Positions 1 through 8,489 are shown, counted from the stretch's first letter. The stretch: 23,281 nt of DNA from Ectothiorhodospiraceae bacterium (GCA_007125455.1 SLDE01000136.1:1-23281); one strand, 5' to 3'. A program made the numbers and translations. Notes: generated from the letters alone by a model not told the origin.

Positions 1-87
1 ACCCCCTGATTTCTGGTACGCCGTGAATACATCCCTGTAGGCTCGAAGGTCGCATCCCTGCGACCTACGACCAGAAATCAGGGGGTT
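1..87. repeat. Inverted-repeat element with nested hairpin, cut by window edge
   Basis: A perfect 17-bp inverted repeat has arms at 1-17 (ACCCCCTGATTTCTGGT) and 70-86. Inside, 48-67 forms a second hairpin built on GGTCGC and GCGACC. The left arm begins at base 1, so the element may extend outside the window. The layout resembles the short non-coding repeat elements (MITE- or REP-like) dispersed in gammaproteobacterial intergenic DNA. It lies upstream of ibaG and separates it from whatever precedes it. It has no ORF of its own. Family membership is inference. Confidence 0.7.
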
Positions 88-199
88 ACGCCTGCTCCTC
101 AAAAGTATGCGGACGCCCTGGCTCGGCTGCGTAGCTACTTACAATCCAAGCCATCTAGCGGTATCATTGCGGGTTCCTTATATTGTTGGAATCGATACC

Positions 200-454
200 A
201 TGCAGCCAGAAGATGTGAAAGCGCTGATCGAGGCGGCCCTGCCGGGTGCCGACGTGACTGTGAACAGCGATGGCAGCCATTATGAGCTCACCGTGGTCAG
301 CGAGGCCTTTGCGGACCTGAGTCGTCTGCGCCGCGAACAGCAGATCAACGCGGTGTTGGCCGATGCCATTACCTCCGGCAGTATCCATGCCGTGAGCAAC
401 CGCCTCTATACTCCCGAGGAGTGGGAACAGGCCAGCAAACTGCAGGTCTCCTGA
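200..454 (+). CDS. ibaG: BolA-family protein, IbaG type
   Basis: This 84-residue protein is the usual size for the YrbA/IbaG branch of BolA. BolA proteins are small cytoplasmic partners of monothiol glutaredoxins in iron-sulfur trafficking, and IbaG is linked to acid stress and envelope maintenance. Visible family marks are GSHYEL near residues 18-24 and the C-terminal IHAVSNRLYTPEEW block, whose histidine is the conserved cluster ligand. An upstream in-frame ATG at 107 exists, but the family N-terminus (MQPEDVKALIE) fits the ATG at 200. The gene ends 44 bp before murA on the same strand. This ibaG-murA pairing is typical of gammaproteobacteria and supports the call. No convincing promoter was found in 88-199. 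Confidence 0.92.
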   Translation: MQPEDVKALIEAALPGADVTVNSDGSHYELTVVSEAFADLSRLRREQQINAVLADAITSGSIHAVSNRLYTPEEWEQASKLQVS

Positions 455-498
455 GCCGCCTGCGGCACGGGTTCTTCCCTCTCATCCATGCGAGCACT

Positions 499-1803
499 AT
501 GGACAAACTAATCATAACCGGCGGCGCCACCCTTAACGGTGAGATCCGCATCTCCGGGGCGAAGAATGCCGCCCTGCCCATCCTGGCTGCCAGCCTGCTG
601 GCCGAAGATCCGGTCACTATTTGCAACGTGCCTCATCTGCACGACATCACCACGACCATGGAGCTGCTCGGCAACATGGGGGTGGAGTTGGTGGTCGACG
701 AAAAGCTCAATATCGAGGTGCACGCCTCTACCATCCAGGAGTTTTATGCCCCCTACGATCTGGTGCGTACCATGCGTGCCTCGATCCTGGTGTTGGGGCC
801 CCTGCTGTCGCGCCACGGGGAGGCCGAGGTCTCCTTGCCCGGTGGCTGTGCCATCGGCTCGCGGCCGGTCAACCTCCACATCGAGGGAATGCGTGCCATG
901 GGCGCGGATATCCGGGTGGAGAACGGCTATATCAAGGCCACCACCCATGGTAAGCGCTTGCAGGGGGCCGATCTTGATCTGGAGCTGGTCACCGTTACCG
1001 GCACCGAGAACCTGATGATCGCCGCCACCCTGGCCGAGGGCACCACCACCATCCGCAACGCCGCAAGGGAGCCTGAGGTGGAGGACCTGGCCAATTTCCT
1101 CAATAGCCTGGGGGCGAAGATCAGCGGGGCCGGTAGCTCCACCCTCACCATTGAAGGGGTGGCGCGCTTGGGCGGTGGCCGTTACGACGTGCTGCCCGAT
1201 CGCATCGAGACCGGTACCTATCTGGTGGCGGCGGCGATCACCGGCGGCAAGGTCAAGCTCAAGGACACCCGCCCGGAGCTGCTCGACAGCGTACTGGATA
1301 AGCTGCGTGAGGCCGGGGCCGAGATCGAGTGCGGCGTGGACTGGATCAGCCTCGACATGCACGGCAAGCGTCCCAAGGCGGTCAGCCTGGTGACAGCACC
1401 CTATCCCGACTTTCCCACCGATATGCAGGCGCAGTTCGCCGCACTCAATTGCGTCGCTGAGGGGGAGGGGACGATCGTCGAGACCGTTTTCGAGAACCGC
1501 TTCATGCATGTGCAGGAGATGATGCGCATGGGAGCCGATATCGATCTGGACGGCAACACCGTGGTGATCCGCGGCGTGGACAAGCTCACCGGTGCCCCGG
1601 TGATGGCCACCGACCTGCGCGCCTCTGCCAGCCTGGTCTTGGCCGGGCTGGTGGCCGATGGTGATACCCTGGTGGATCGCATCTACCACATCGACCGCGG
1701 CTACGAGTGTATTGAAGAGAAACTGACCCAGCTGGGGGCGTGCATCCGTCGGGTGCCCGATCAGCACTACCACCCCAGCACCCTGATGGAGGTGATGCCG
1801 TGA
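499..1803 (+). CDS. murA: UDP-N-acetylglucosamine 1-carboxyvinyltransferase MurA
   Basis: MurA transfers enolpyruvate from PEP to UDP-GlcNAc, the first committed cytoplasmic step of peptidoglycan synthesis. The protein is 434 residues, slightly longer than the 419 of E. coli because of a C-terminal tail after the usual end. The substrate-binding GAKNAALPI is at residues 20-28 with Lys22. The fosfomycin-reactive catalytic cysteine lies in LPGGCAIGSRP at Cys117, so this is the Cys-type, fosfomycin-sensitive form in principle. The ATG at 499 was chosen because MDKLIITGG matches the family start; the in-frame ATG at 421 would overlap ibaG. The stop overlaps the hisG start by 4 bases (GTGA), indicating translational coupling. 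Confidence 0.97.
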   Translation: MDKLIITGGATLNGEIRISGAKNAALPILAASLLAEDPVTICNVPHLHDITTTMELLGNMGVELVVDEKLNIEVHASTIQEFYAPYDLVRTMRASILVLGPLLSRHGEAEVSLPGGCAIGSRPVNLHIEGMRAMGADIRVENGYIKATTHGKRLQGADLDLELVTVTGTENLMIAATLAEGTTTIRNAAREPEVEDLANFLNSLGAKISGAGSSTLTIEGVARLGGGRYDVLPDRIETGTYLVAAAITGGKVKLKDTRPELLDSVLDKLREAGAEIECGVDWISLDMHGKRPKAVSLVTAPYPDFPTDMQAQFAALNCVAEGEGTIVETVFENRFMHVQEMMRMGADIDLDGNTVVIRGVDKLTGAPVMATDLRASASLVLAGLVADGDTLVDRIYHIDRGYECIEEKLTQLGACIRRVPDQHYHPSTLMEVMP

Positions 1804-2435
1804 GCCATACCCTGACCATCGCCCTCTCCAAGGGGCGGATCTACAAGGAGACCCTGCCGCTGCTGGCCCATGCGGGTATCGTCCCCAAGGACGACCCGGA
1901 GACCAGTCGCAAGCTGATCCTCGACACCAATCACGATGATGTCAAACTGGTGATCATCCGCGCCTCGGATGTGCCCACCTACGTCGAATACGGTGCCGCC
2001 GATCTTGGCGTGGCCGGTAAGGATGTGCTGATGGAGCACGGCGGGGAGGGGCTCTATGAGCCACTTGACCTAAAGATCGCCCGCTGCAAGCTGATGGTGG
2101 CCGGGCCAGTGGCGGGCGGTGAGCCGGTGGGGCGGATGAAGATCGCCACCAAATTCGTCAACTCCACCCGGCGCTACTATGCCAGCCTGGGCCAACAGGT
2201 GGAGATCATCAAACTCTACGGCTCGATGGAGCTGGCACCGCTGGTGGGCCTGGCCGATCGCATCGTCGACCTGGTCGACACCGGCAACACCCTGCGTGCC
2301 AACGGCCTGGAGCCGATGGAACACATCGCCGAGATCAGTTCGCGGCTGGTGGTCAACAAGGCCTCGATGAAGATGAAACACCAGCGCATGCGCGCCTTTA
2401 TCGACCAGATCGCCGAGGCCGTGGAAAAACGCTAG
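1800..2435 (+). CDS. hisG: ATP phosphoribosyltransferase, short form HisG
   Basis: HisG condenses ATP and PRPP, the first step of histidine synthesis. At 211 residues this is the short form, lacking the C-terminal regulatory domain of the roughly 300-residue enteric enzyme. Short HisG proteins normally work as hetero-octamers with the HisZ regulatory subunit, which is not in this window. The PRPP-binding loop DLVDTGNT is at residues 157-164, and the N-terminal TIALSKGR block is typical. The GTG start at 1800 overlaps the murA stop and has a strong GGAGGTGAT ribosome-binding site just upstream within murA. An in-frame ATG at 1740 lies deep in murA and is less likely. 178 bp separate it from hisD. 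Confidence 0.96.
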   Translation: MSHTLTIALSKGRIYKETLPLLAHAGIVPKDDPETSRKLILDTNHDDVKLVIIRASDVPTYVEYGAADLGVAGKDVLMEHGGEGLYEPLDLKIARCKLMVAGPVAGGEPVGRMKIATKFVNSTRRYYASLGQQVEIIKLYGSMELAPLVGLADRIVDLVDTGNTLRANGLEPMEHIAEISSRLVVNKASMKMKHQRMRAFIDQIAEAVEKR

Positions 2436-2613
2436 GCAGAGTTTGTCACAGAGGCCGCAGGGCCTGTAACGCGAAGTGTTTGCCGCTGGCGGTGTCCATC
2501 GCATAAGCTGGTTTGTGACAGCGGCTCGGGTGGAATGACCTTGCACCCTCCGTGAGCACAGTGTCCTCATGTGGCGTGATTTTATTTGTAATCAATCGGG
2601 AATATACGTGACC

Positions 2614-3915
2614 ATGGCTGAGATCCTTAAACTGGACAGTAGCGGCAAGACCTTCTGGGCCGAGCTGGAGAAACTGCTCGCCTGGGATGGTGTCTCTGAC
2701 GACAGGGTAACCGGCATCGTGCGCGAGATCCTCGCCGCCGTGCGCGAGCGCGGCGACGCCGCGGTGGTGGAATACACCAACCGCCTCGATCGCATGGATG
2801 TCAGCAGCATGGCCGAGCTAGAGATCGGCCAGGAGCGCCTGCATGCGGCGCTGAAAGCGATCCCGGCGGCCCAGCGCGAGGCGCTGGAGCACTCCGCCGA
2901 ACGGGTGCGCCGCTACCATGAGCACCAAAAGCAGGAATCCTGGTCCTATACTGAGGCCGACGGCACCATGCTCGGCCAGCAGATCACTCCGCTGGATCGC
3001 GCCGGCCTGTACGTGCCCGGTGGCAAGGCCGCCTACCCCTCCTCGGTACTGATGAACGCCATCCCCGCCAAGGTTGCCGGGGTATCCGAGCTGATCATGG
3101 TCGTGCCCACCCCCGATGGTGAGGTGAACGAACTGGTGCTGGCCGCCGCCGCCATCTGCGGAGTGGACCGCGTCTTTGCCCTGGGCGGTGCCCAGGCGGT
3201 GGCCGCGCTGGCCTACGGCACCGAAACCATCCCCCAGGTGGACAAGATCGTCGGTCCCGGCAACATCTTCGTCGCCACCGCCAAGGGCATGGTGTTTGGC
3301 ACCGTGGGGATCGACATGATCGCCGGCCCCTCCGAGATCCTGGTGATCTGCGATGGCCAGACCGATCCCGACTGGATCGCCATGGACCTCTTCTCCCAGG
3401 CCGAGCACGACGAGGACGCCCAATCCATCCTGCTTTGCCCGGATCAGGGCTTTCTCGACAAGGTCGCCGCCAGCATCGACAAGCTGTTGCCCGAGATGTC
3501 CCGCGCGGGGATCATCGCCACCTCGCTGCGCGAGCGCGGTGCACTGGTCAAGGTGAAGGATATGGACGAGGCGATTGAGATCGCCAACTACGTCGCCCCC
3601 GAGCACCTGGAATTGTCGGTGGAAGATCCGGTGGCTATGGCGCCGAAGATCCGCCACGCCGGGGCGATCTTCATGGGTCGCTATACCGCCGAGGCGGTGG
3701 GCGACTATTGCGCCGGCCCCAACCATGTCCTGCCCACCTCGCGCACCGCACGCTTTAGCTCGCCACTGGGGGTCTACGACTTCCAGAAGCGTTCCAGCCT
3801 GATCATGTGCTCCGCCGACGGTGCCGCCGCACTGGGCGAGGTCGCCTCGGTTCTCGCCCGAGGTGAAGGCCTGGAAGCCCATGCCCGCTCCGCCGAGTAC
3901 CGCTGCAAGGGTTGA
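2614..3915 (+). CDS. hisD: Histidinol dehydrogenase HisD
   Basis: HisD carries out the last two steps of histidine synthesis, oxidising histidinol to histidine with two NAD+. The protein is 433 residues, nearly identical in length to the E. coli enzyme (434). All expected zinc ligands are visible: Gln262 and His265 in SQAEHDEDAQS, Asp364 in AVGDYCAGPNH, and His423 in GLEAHARS. The catalytic Glu330-His331 pair is in APEHLEL. The ATG at 2614 fits the family N-terminus (MAEILKLDSS) and has GGGA about 10 bases upstream; an in-frame ATG at 2569 would add 15 unmatched residues. It follows hisG and precedes hisC after a 376-bp repeat-filled gap. Confidence 0.97.
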   Translation: MAEILKLDSSGKTFWAELEKLLAWDGVSDDRVTGIVREILAAVRERGDAAVVEYTNRLDRMDVSSMAELEIGQERLHAALKAIPAAQREALEHSAERVRRYHEHQKQESWSYTEADGTMLGQQITPLDRAGLYVPGGKAAYPSSVLMNAIPAKVAGVSELIMVVPTPDGEVNELVLAAAAICGVDRVFALGGAQAVAALAYGTETIPQVDKIVGPGNIFVATAKGMVFGTVGIDMIAGPSEILVICDGQTDPDWIAMDLFSQAEHDEDAQSILLCPDQGFLDKVAASIDKLLPEMSRAGIIATSLRERGALVKVKDMDEAIEIANYVAPEHLELSVEDPVAMAPKIRHAGAIFMGRYTAEAVGDYCAGPNHVLPTSRTARFSSPLGVYDFQKRSSLIMCSADGAAALGEVASVLARGEGLEAHARSAEYRCKG

Positions 3916-3926
3916 GTGCGGATTTC

Positions 3927-4269
3927 AACACAGAGAGCACAGAGTCCACAGAGCAACACGGAGAGAATGCATGGCAGGAAGCCTTAGCAGGCTGTTGTTG
4001 TCTACTCATGCGGCGCGATAGGGCGTTACAAAGCCCATCCATGGGCTTTGCCCTGACGGGCCAGCTCTTCGAGCTGTTCCCAATTGCTCGTAAGCAATTG
4101 GGTAAAATCGGGCTCAAAATGCTCATTTACTACGTGTAAACTGCGCTTTTTCGCCCGATTTTGCCTTCTCTCGCACTCGCCTGAGCGACAACAACAGCCT
4201 ATTAATGGGTGAACCGACTCGGAGAATGGCGCATTGAGTCTTCTCCGTGCCCTCTGCGTGCTCTGTGTT
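3927..4269. repeat. Nested, hairpin-dense repeat block between hisD and hisC
   Basis: The whole hisD-hisC gap is repeat DNA with no credible gene. The outer imperfect inverted repeat has an AACACAGAG..CACAGAG-type arm at about 3927-3967 and its complement at 4241-4269. Inside, a perfect 14-bp inverted repeat (3989-4002 with 4187-4200, GACAACAACAGCCT) bounds a 212-bp inner unit. Within that unit are four more perfect palindromes: 4030-4038/4041-4049, 4062-4067/4071-4076, 4079-4088/4093-4102 and 4104-4113/4153-4162. The arrangement looks like one repeat inserted in another. The block would be transcribed in the his message as a chain of hairpins. No transposase is present. Confidence 0.75.
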
Positions 4270-4291
4270 AAAGGTTTTTTGGGAGATATTG

Positions 4292-5371
4292 ATGGACAAA
4301 TCACCGCAGCAATGGATCCGTCCCGAGGTGCAGGCCATCTCGGCCTATCCGGTGCCCGATCCGGGCCGAATGATCAAGCTCGACGCGATGGAGAACCCCT
4401 ATCGCTGGCCTGAGGCGATGCAGCAGCAGTGGCTGGAGCTGTTGCGCGAGGTGCCGCTCAACCGCTACCCGGACCCCACCGCCCGCGAATTGCAGCCGCT
4501 GCTGCGTGAGACCATGGGGATCCCCGCCGATCAGGGGCTGCTGCTGGGCAATGGCTCAGATGAGATCATCCAGATGCTCGCCCTGGCACTGGGTGGCGAA
4601 GGGCGTACCGTGATGGCCCCGGAGCCAGGCTTTGTGATGTATCGCATGATCGCCGCCTTCAGTGGGCTTAACTACTGCGGCGTACCGCTACGCGAGGACT
4701 TCTCCCTCGATCTGGAGGCCATGCTGGCGGCCATCGCCGCGCACGATCCGGCGGTGATCTATCTGGCCTACCCCAACAACCCCACCGGTAACCTCTTCGA
4801 CGAGGCGGCGATGGAGGCGATTATCCAGGCCGCCAATGGTTTGGTGGTGGTGGACGAGGCTTACCATGCCTTCGCCGGGCGCAGTTTCATCTCGCGTCTG
4901 GGTGAGTTTGATAATCTGGTGGTGATGCGCACCCTCTCCAAGCTGGGCCTGGCCGGCCTGCGCCTCGGCCTGCTTGCCGGGCCACAGCCGTGGCTGAGTG
5001 AGATCGACAAGGTGCGCCTGCCTTACAACATCAATGCGCTTAGCCAGGCCTCGGCCAGTTTTGCCTTGCGCAATATCGCCGTGTTCGACGAGCAGACCCG
5101 CACCCTGCGCGAGGAACGCGCTGGCCTGCTGCAGTCCATGGCCGCCCTGGAAGGGGTACAACCCTTCCCCTCGGCGGCCAACTTCATCCTGTTCCGCGTC
5201 GCCCCCGGCCAGGCCACTCGAATCTTTGAGTCGATCAGCGCCCAAGGGGTGTTGATCAAGAACATGAAGGCCAGCGCAGGGCCACTGGCCGACTGCCTGC
5301 GCGTTACGGTAGGCACACCGGAGGAGAACGACGCCTTTTTGTCTGCACTCACCCAGGCCCTGGCAGGCTGA
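4292..5371 (+). CDS. hisC: Histidinol-phosphate aminotransferase HisC
   Basis: HisC is a PLP-dependent fold-type I aminotransferase that converts imidazole acetol phosphate to histidinol phosphate using glutamate. The protein is 359 residues, the normal size. The PLP site is clear: YPNNPTGN at 160-167, Asp188 and Tyr191 in VVDEAYHAF, and the Schiff-base lysine Lys217 in TLSKLGLAGLRLG. The start at 4292 has GGGAGATATTG immediately upstream; an in-frame ATG at 4247 falls inside the repeat block and lacks a better site. It is the last gene of the + strand his cluster and converges with the protease gene on the other strand. Confidence 0.95.
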   Translation: MDKSPQQWIRPEVQAISAYPVPDPGRMIKLDAMENPYRWPEAMQQQWLELLREVPLNRYPDPTARELQPLLRETMGIPADQGLLLGNGSDEIIQMLALALGGEGRTVMAPEPGFVMYRMIAAFSGLNYCGVPLREDFSLDLEAMLAAIAAHDPAVIYLAYPNNPTGNLFDEAAMEAIIQAANGLVVVDEAYHAFAGRSFISRLGEFDNLVVMRTLSKLGLAGLRLGLLAGPQPWLSEIDKVRLPYNINALSQASASFALRNIAVFDEQTRTLREERAGLLQSMAALEGVQPFPSAANFILFRVAPGQATRIFESISAQGVLIKNMKASAGPLADCLRVTVGTPEENDAFLSALTQALAG

Positions 5372-5565
5372 GTGTTCTTCACTTTTTAGAAGAAAATCTC
5401 ACCGCAAAGGGTTGGCATGCCAGTTGGGCGGGCCATGATAAGACCACGATAGCTAAAGATCGCTACTGAAAACTGATCGTTGAATATCAGGGCGCTTTCG
5501 CTAACCTGTCCGCAGAGCGACCAGGTAATCCATCACCGACGCTGCCAAGCTGACATACTTGCCCC
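5372..5565. other. Convergent intergenic region hisC / degS
   Basis: This is a 194-bp region between two converging genes. A weak AT-rich hairpin, TTCTTC-ACTTTTTA-GAAGAA (5375-5394), lies just after the hisC stop and could help end transcription from either side. It is not a canonical GC-stem plus U-tract terminator. Nothing else was recognised here. Confidence 0.4.
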
Positions 5566-6717
5566 TTACCTCGCCGGCCGCTCAGTCACGGTAGCGGTGC
5601 GCACCAGTTCTTCGCCTTCCCGTTGACCGCGCAGCTGGATGGTCTCGCCGGGCGGGGTCTGGGAGATGGCATGCAGCGCGGCGGGGGCGCTGGGGATGGG
5701 CTTGTTGTTGATGTGGGTGATGATATCCCCCGGTTCCAGCCCGGCACGATCCGCAGGGCCATCGCGCAGCACCCCGGCGATGATGATCCCGCTGTCCTGT
5801 GGCATGTTGAATGATTCGGCCAGTTCCGGGGTCATTTGCTGGATCTCTATCCCCAGCCAGCCGCGCCTGACATAGCCGTGTTCGACGATCTGCGCCATGG
5901 AGTTGCGCGCCAGACTCATCGGGATGGCGAAGCCGATCCCCTGGGAGCCGCCGCTGCGGGTAAAGATCGCGGTGTTGATCCCGATCATCTCGCCGCTGGC
6001 GGTGATCAGGGCACCGCCGGAGTTGCCTGGGTTGATCGCCGCATCGGTCTGGATGAAATTCTCGAAGGTGCTGATCCCCAGCTCGGTACGCCCGGTGGCG
6101 CTGACGATCCCCTGGGTTACGGTCTGCCCCACGCCGAAGGGGTTGCCGATGGCGAGCACCACGTCGCCCACCCGTAGTGCCTCGGCATCCCCCAGGGTGA
6201 TCACCGGCAACGCATCCAGTTCCACCTTGAGTACCGCCAGATCCGCCTCGCTATCCTGACCTACCAGGGTGGCGGCGGTGGTGCGCCCGTCATTGAGACT
6301 GACCCGGATCTCCTCAGCATCGGCGATCACGTGATGGTTGGTGAGGATGTAGCCCTGCGGGCTGACGATCACCCCGGAGCCGAGCGAGGTCTCCTCCCGT
6401 TGGCGTGGGCCAGGGGAGGGGAGGCGGTCGCCGAAGAAGTGGCGGAAAAAGGGATCATCCAATAGCGGACTGGACTGCACCACGGTCTTGCGGCTATGGA
6501 TATTCACCACCGCCGGGGCTGCAAGGGCCACCGCATCAGCGTAAGATACAGGGCCGCTCTGACGTGGCAGCGCCGGGGTACTGCCGGTCTCGATGAACTC
6601 GACCACCCGCCTGCCATCATCGAGCAGGTTGGGGTACATCAGGATCACCACGAAGGCCAGCGCCAGACCGATGGTGACGGCCTGAAAGAGAAAGACGATC
6701 GGTTTGTGCCAACGCAT
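5566..6717 (-). CDS. degS: Membrane-anchored periplasmic serine protease, DegS/AlgW type
   Basis: This 383-residue trypsin-like HtrA-family protease has one PDZ domain, the DegS/AlgW layout rather than two-PDZ DegP. The N-terminal hydrophobic segment (about 6-27, VFLFQAVTIGLALAFVVILM) anchors it in the inner membrane with the protease in the periplasm. The catalytic triad is complete: His129 in TNHHVI, Asp159 in SEADLAVLK and Ser233 in GNSGGAL. The PDZ domain starts near residue 285 (RGWLGIEIQQ). DegS/AlgW senses misfolded outer-membrane proteins and cuts anti-sigma factor RseA/MucA to release the envelope-stress sigma factor; neither partner gene is in this window. The ATG at 6717 has GGAG upstream. 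Its location beside hisC matches algW in Pseudomonas. Confidence 0.92.
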   Translation of the reverse strand: MRWHKPIVFLFQAVTIGLALAFVVILMYPNLLDDGRRVVEFIETGSTPALPRQSGPVSYADAVALAAPAVVNIHSRKTVVQSSPLLDDPFFRHFFGDRLPSPGPRQREETSLGSGVIVSPQGYILTNHHVIADAEEIRVSLNDGRTTAATLVGQDSEADLAVLKVELDALPVITLGDAEALRVGDVVLAIGNPFGVGQTVTQGIVSATGRTELGISTFENFIQTDAAINPGNSGGALITASGEMIGINTAIFTRSGGSQGIGFAIPMSLARNSMAQIVEHGYVRRGWLGIEIQQMTPELAESFNMPQDSGIIIAGVLRDGPADRAGLEPGDIITHINNKPIPSAPAALHAISQTPPGETIQLRGQREGEELVRTATVTERPAR

Positions 6718-6772
6718 GGGCGGGCTCCGTTTGGACTATGATGAAAGCTTAACCGATGGGGAAAAAAATCGC

Positions 6773-7531
6773 ATGGTGAAACTGCAGTCATTGGTGGAAT
6801 ATTGCGACCAATTGCTCGCCGCGGGCGACTATTCAGACTATGCACCCAACGGCCTGCAGGTGCAGGGCCGGGATGAGGTGCGACGTATCGTGGCCGGGGT
6901 GACCGCCTCCCAGGCGCTGATCGACGCGGCGGTGGCAAGCCAGGCCGATCTGCTACTGGTACACCACGGTTTCTTCTGGAAAGGTGAATCTGCGGTAATC
7001 ACCGGCATGCGCCAGCGCCGCATCAAGGCACTGCTGGAGCACGACATCAGCCTGCTGGCCTACCACCTGCCGCTGGATGGCCACCCCGTGTTGGGCAACA
7101 ATGCCCGCCTGGGCGCGCGCTGGGGGGTGAGTGAAGAGGGCCGTTTTGGCCACGGCCCCAACGGTGGGATCGGCTGTTATGGCCGCTTGGCCGAGCCGCT
7201 TTCGCCGCAGATCCTGAGCGAGCATATCAGCAAGGATTTGGGGCGTGAGGCGCTCTTGATTGACGGCGGAAACGGGCCGATTGAGCGGCTAGGCTGGTGC
7301 AGCGGCGGGGCGCAGGACTATATCGAGCAGGCCGCCGCGCTGGGTTTGGATGCCTACGTCAGCGGCGAGATCTCCGAGCGCACCGTACACCAGGCCCGCG
7401 AACTGGGGATCCACTACATCGCCGCCGGCCATCACGCCACCGAGCGCTATGGTGCCATGGCCCTGGGCGCACAACTGGCCGAGCGTTTCGCGATCCAGTG
7501 TGAATTTATCGACATCGACAACCCGGTGTAA
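6773..7531 (+). CDS. ybgI: Nif3-like dinuclear metal centre protein (YbgI family)
   Basis: This 252-residue protein belongs to the widespread Nif3/YbgI family, which forms toroidal hexamers with a two-metal site; the cellular reaction is not firmly established. The metal ligands line up with E. coli YbgI: His64-His65 in LLVHHGFFW, Asp102 in HLPLDGHP, and His220 and Glu224 in GHHATERYG. The ATG at 6773 fits the family start (MVKLQSLVEYCDQLL) and has GGGGA about 10 bases upstream; an in-frame ATG at 6704 would overlap the degS start. It diverges from degS across only 55 bp, so promoters for both must lie there or inside the genes. rsmA follows after 59 bp. Confidence 0.9.
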   Translation: MVKLQSLVEYCDQLLAAGDYSDYAPNGLQVQGRDEVRRIVAGVTASQALIDAAVASQADLLLVHHGFFWKGESAVITGMRQRRIKALLEHDISLLAYHLPLDGHPVLGNNARLGARWGVSEEGRFGHGPNGGIGCYGRLAEPLSPQILSEHISKDLGREALLIDGGNGPIERLGWCSGGAQDYIEQAAALGLDAYVSGEISERTVHQARELGIHYIAAGHHATERYGAMALGAQLAERFAIQCEFIDIDNPV

Positions 7532-7590
7532 CAAAGGCTCACTGCAGAGCGAGCCATTACGAAGATTTTAACATTCAGGAACAAGGCAAG

Positions 7591-8370
7591 ATGACCCTAC
7601 ACCGTGCACGCAAGCGTTTTGGCCAGAATTTCCTGCATGATCAGCGCATCATCGCGGGGATCGTCGCTGCCATTCATCCCCTGCCGAAGGATCACCTGGT
7701 GGAGATCGGTCCGGGTATGGGGGCCATCACCCAACCGCTACTGGACAGTGGCACCCGGCTGGACGTGGTGGAACTGGACCGCGACCTCATTCCCATCCTT
7801 CAGCAAAAGCTGGGCAGCAGTGCGCGCTTGAAGATCCATCAGCAGGATGCGCTCAAGTTCGATTTTTGCTCCTTGGCCGAGGCGGGTGAGCCGCTGCGGG
7901 TGGTAGGTAATCTGCCCTACAACATATCCACCCCGCTGATCTTCCATCTGCTGGATCAGGCCCATTGCATTCGCGATATGCACTTTATGCTGCAAAAGGA
8001 GGTGGTGGACCGTCTCGCTGCCGCGCCGGGCTGTGCCGATTACGGACGGCTGGGGATCATGGTGCAGAGCCGATGTGAGGTGGAGCAGCTTTTCACCGTA
8101 CCGCCGGGGTCGTTCAATCCCGCCCCCAAGGTGGATTCGGCCATCGTGCGCCTCACCCCATGGGATAAGCCCCCGGTGGCGATCGCCGATCAGGCGCAGT
8201 TTGCCAAGGTGGTGGCGCAGGCCTTCACCCAACGGCGCAAGACCCTGCGCAACAACCTCAAGGGCCTGATCGACGCCGCCGCCCTGGAGGCCTTGGGAAT
8301 AGACCCTGGGCGTCGGCCCGAAACCCTGAGCCTGGCCGAGTTTGCCGCGATTGCCAATCGGTTGGTCTGA
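7591..8370 (+). CDS. rsmA: 16S rRNA dimethyladenosine transferase RsmA (KsgA)
   Basis: RsmA dimethylates two adjacent adenosines near the 3' end of 16S rRNA (A1518/A1519 in E. coli numbering), a late step and checkpoint in 30S assembly. The protein is 259 residues against 273 in E. coli. Family motifs are clear: RFGQNFLHD at 9-17, the SAM-binding EIGPGMGAIT at 38-47, and the catalytic NLPY at 107-110. The C-terminal QAFTQRRKTLRNNL block is also typical. The ATG at 7591 is preceded by AGGAACAAGG. A REP-like palindrome follows the gene. Confidence 0.96.
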   Translation: MTLHRARKRFGQNFLHDQRIIAGIVAAIHPLPKDHLVEIGPGMGAITQPLLDSGTRLDVVELDRDLIPILQQKLGSSARLKIHQQDALKFDFCSLAEAGEPLRVVGNLPYNISTPLIFHLLDQAHCIRDMHFMLQKEVVDRLAAAPGCADYGRLGIMVQSRCEVEQLFTVPPGSFNPAPKVDSAIVRLTPWDKPPVAIADQAQFAKVVAQAFTQRRKTLRNNLKGLIDAAALEALGIDPGRRPETLSLAEFAAIANRLV

Positions 8371-8420
8371 TGCTCAGCCATTCTCAGCCAACTGAACGGC
8401 TATACCGCCGTTATTGGGTG

Positions 8421-8489
8421 TAGGAGCATCGTGTGGGAGCGGCTTTGCCGCGATGAGGGGTTCCATTCGCGGCGGAGCCGCTCCTACAA
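8421..8489. repeat. REP-like palindrome downstream of rsmA
   Basis: Two inverted copies of a roughly 22-bp unit, GGGAGCGGCTTTGCCGCGA at 8435-8453 and its complement at 8467-8488 (TCGCGGCGGAGCCGCTCCT), are separated by 13 bp. The arms differ at only a few positions, including a compensable TT/CC change. This GTAGGAGCGGC...GCCGCTCCTAC signature is typical of REP/BIME elements of Pseudomonas and related gammaproteobacteria, which are mobilised by RAYT (TnpA-REP) transposases. It lies between convergent genes and could act as a transcript-end stabiliser. No RAYT gene is in the window. Confidence 0.8.

Noticed and set aside
508..1773. 421-codon open frame on the minus strand opposite murA
   Set aside because: It mirrors the murA codons in a GC-rich gene, has a His/Gly/Gln-rich composition with no family features, and MurA is certain.
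2818..3882. 354-codon minus-strand frame opposite hisD
   Set aside because: It is a shadow frame rich in Gly, His and Asp; HisD catalytic and zinc residues are all on the plus strand.
3912..4139. Open frames inside the hisD-hisC gap
   Set aside because: They read through palindromic repeats; no protein-like composition or conserved start.
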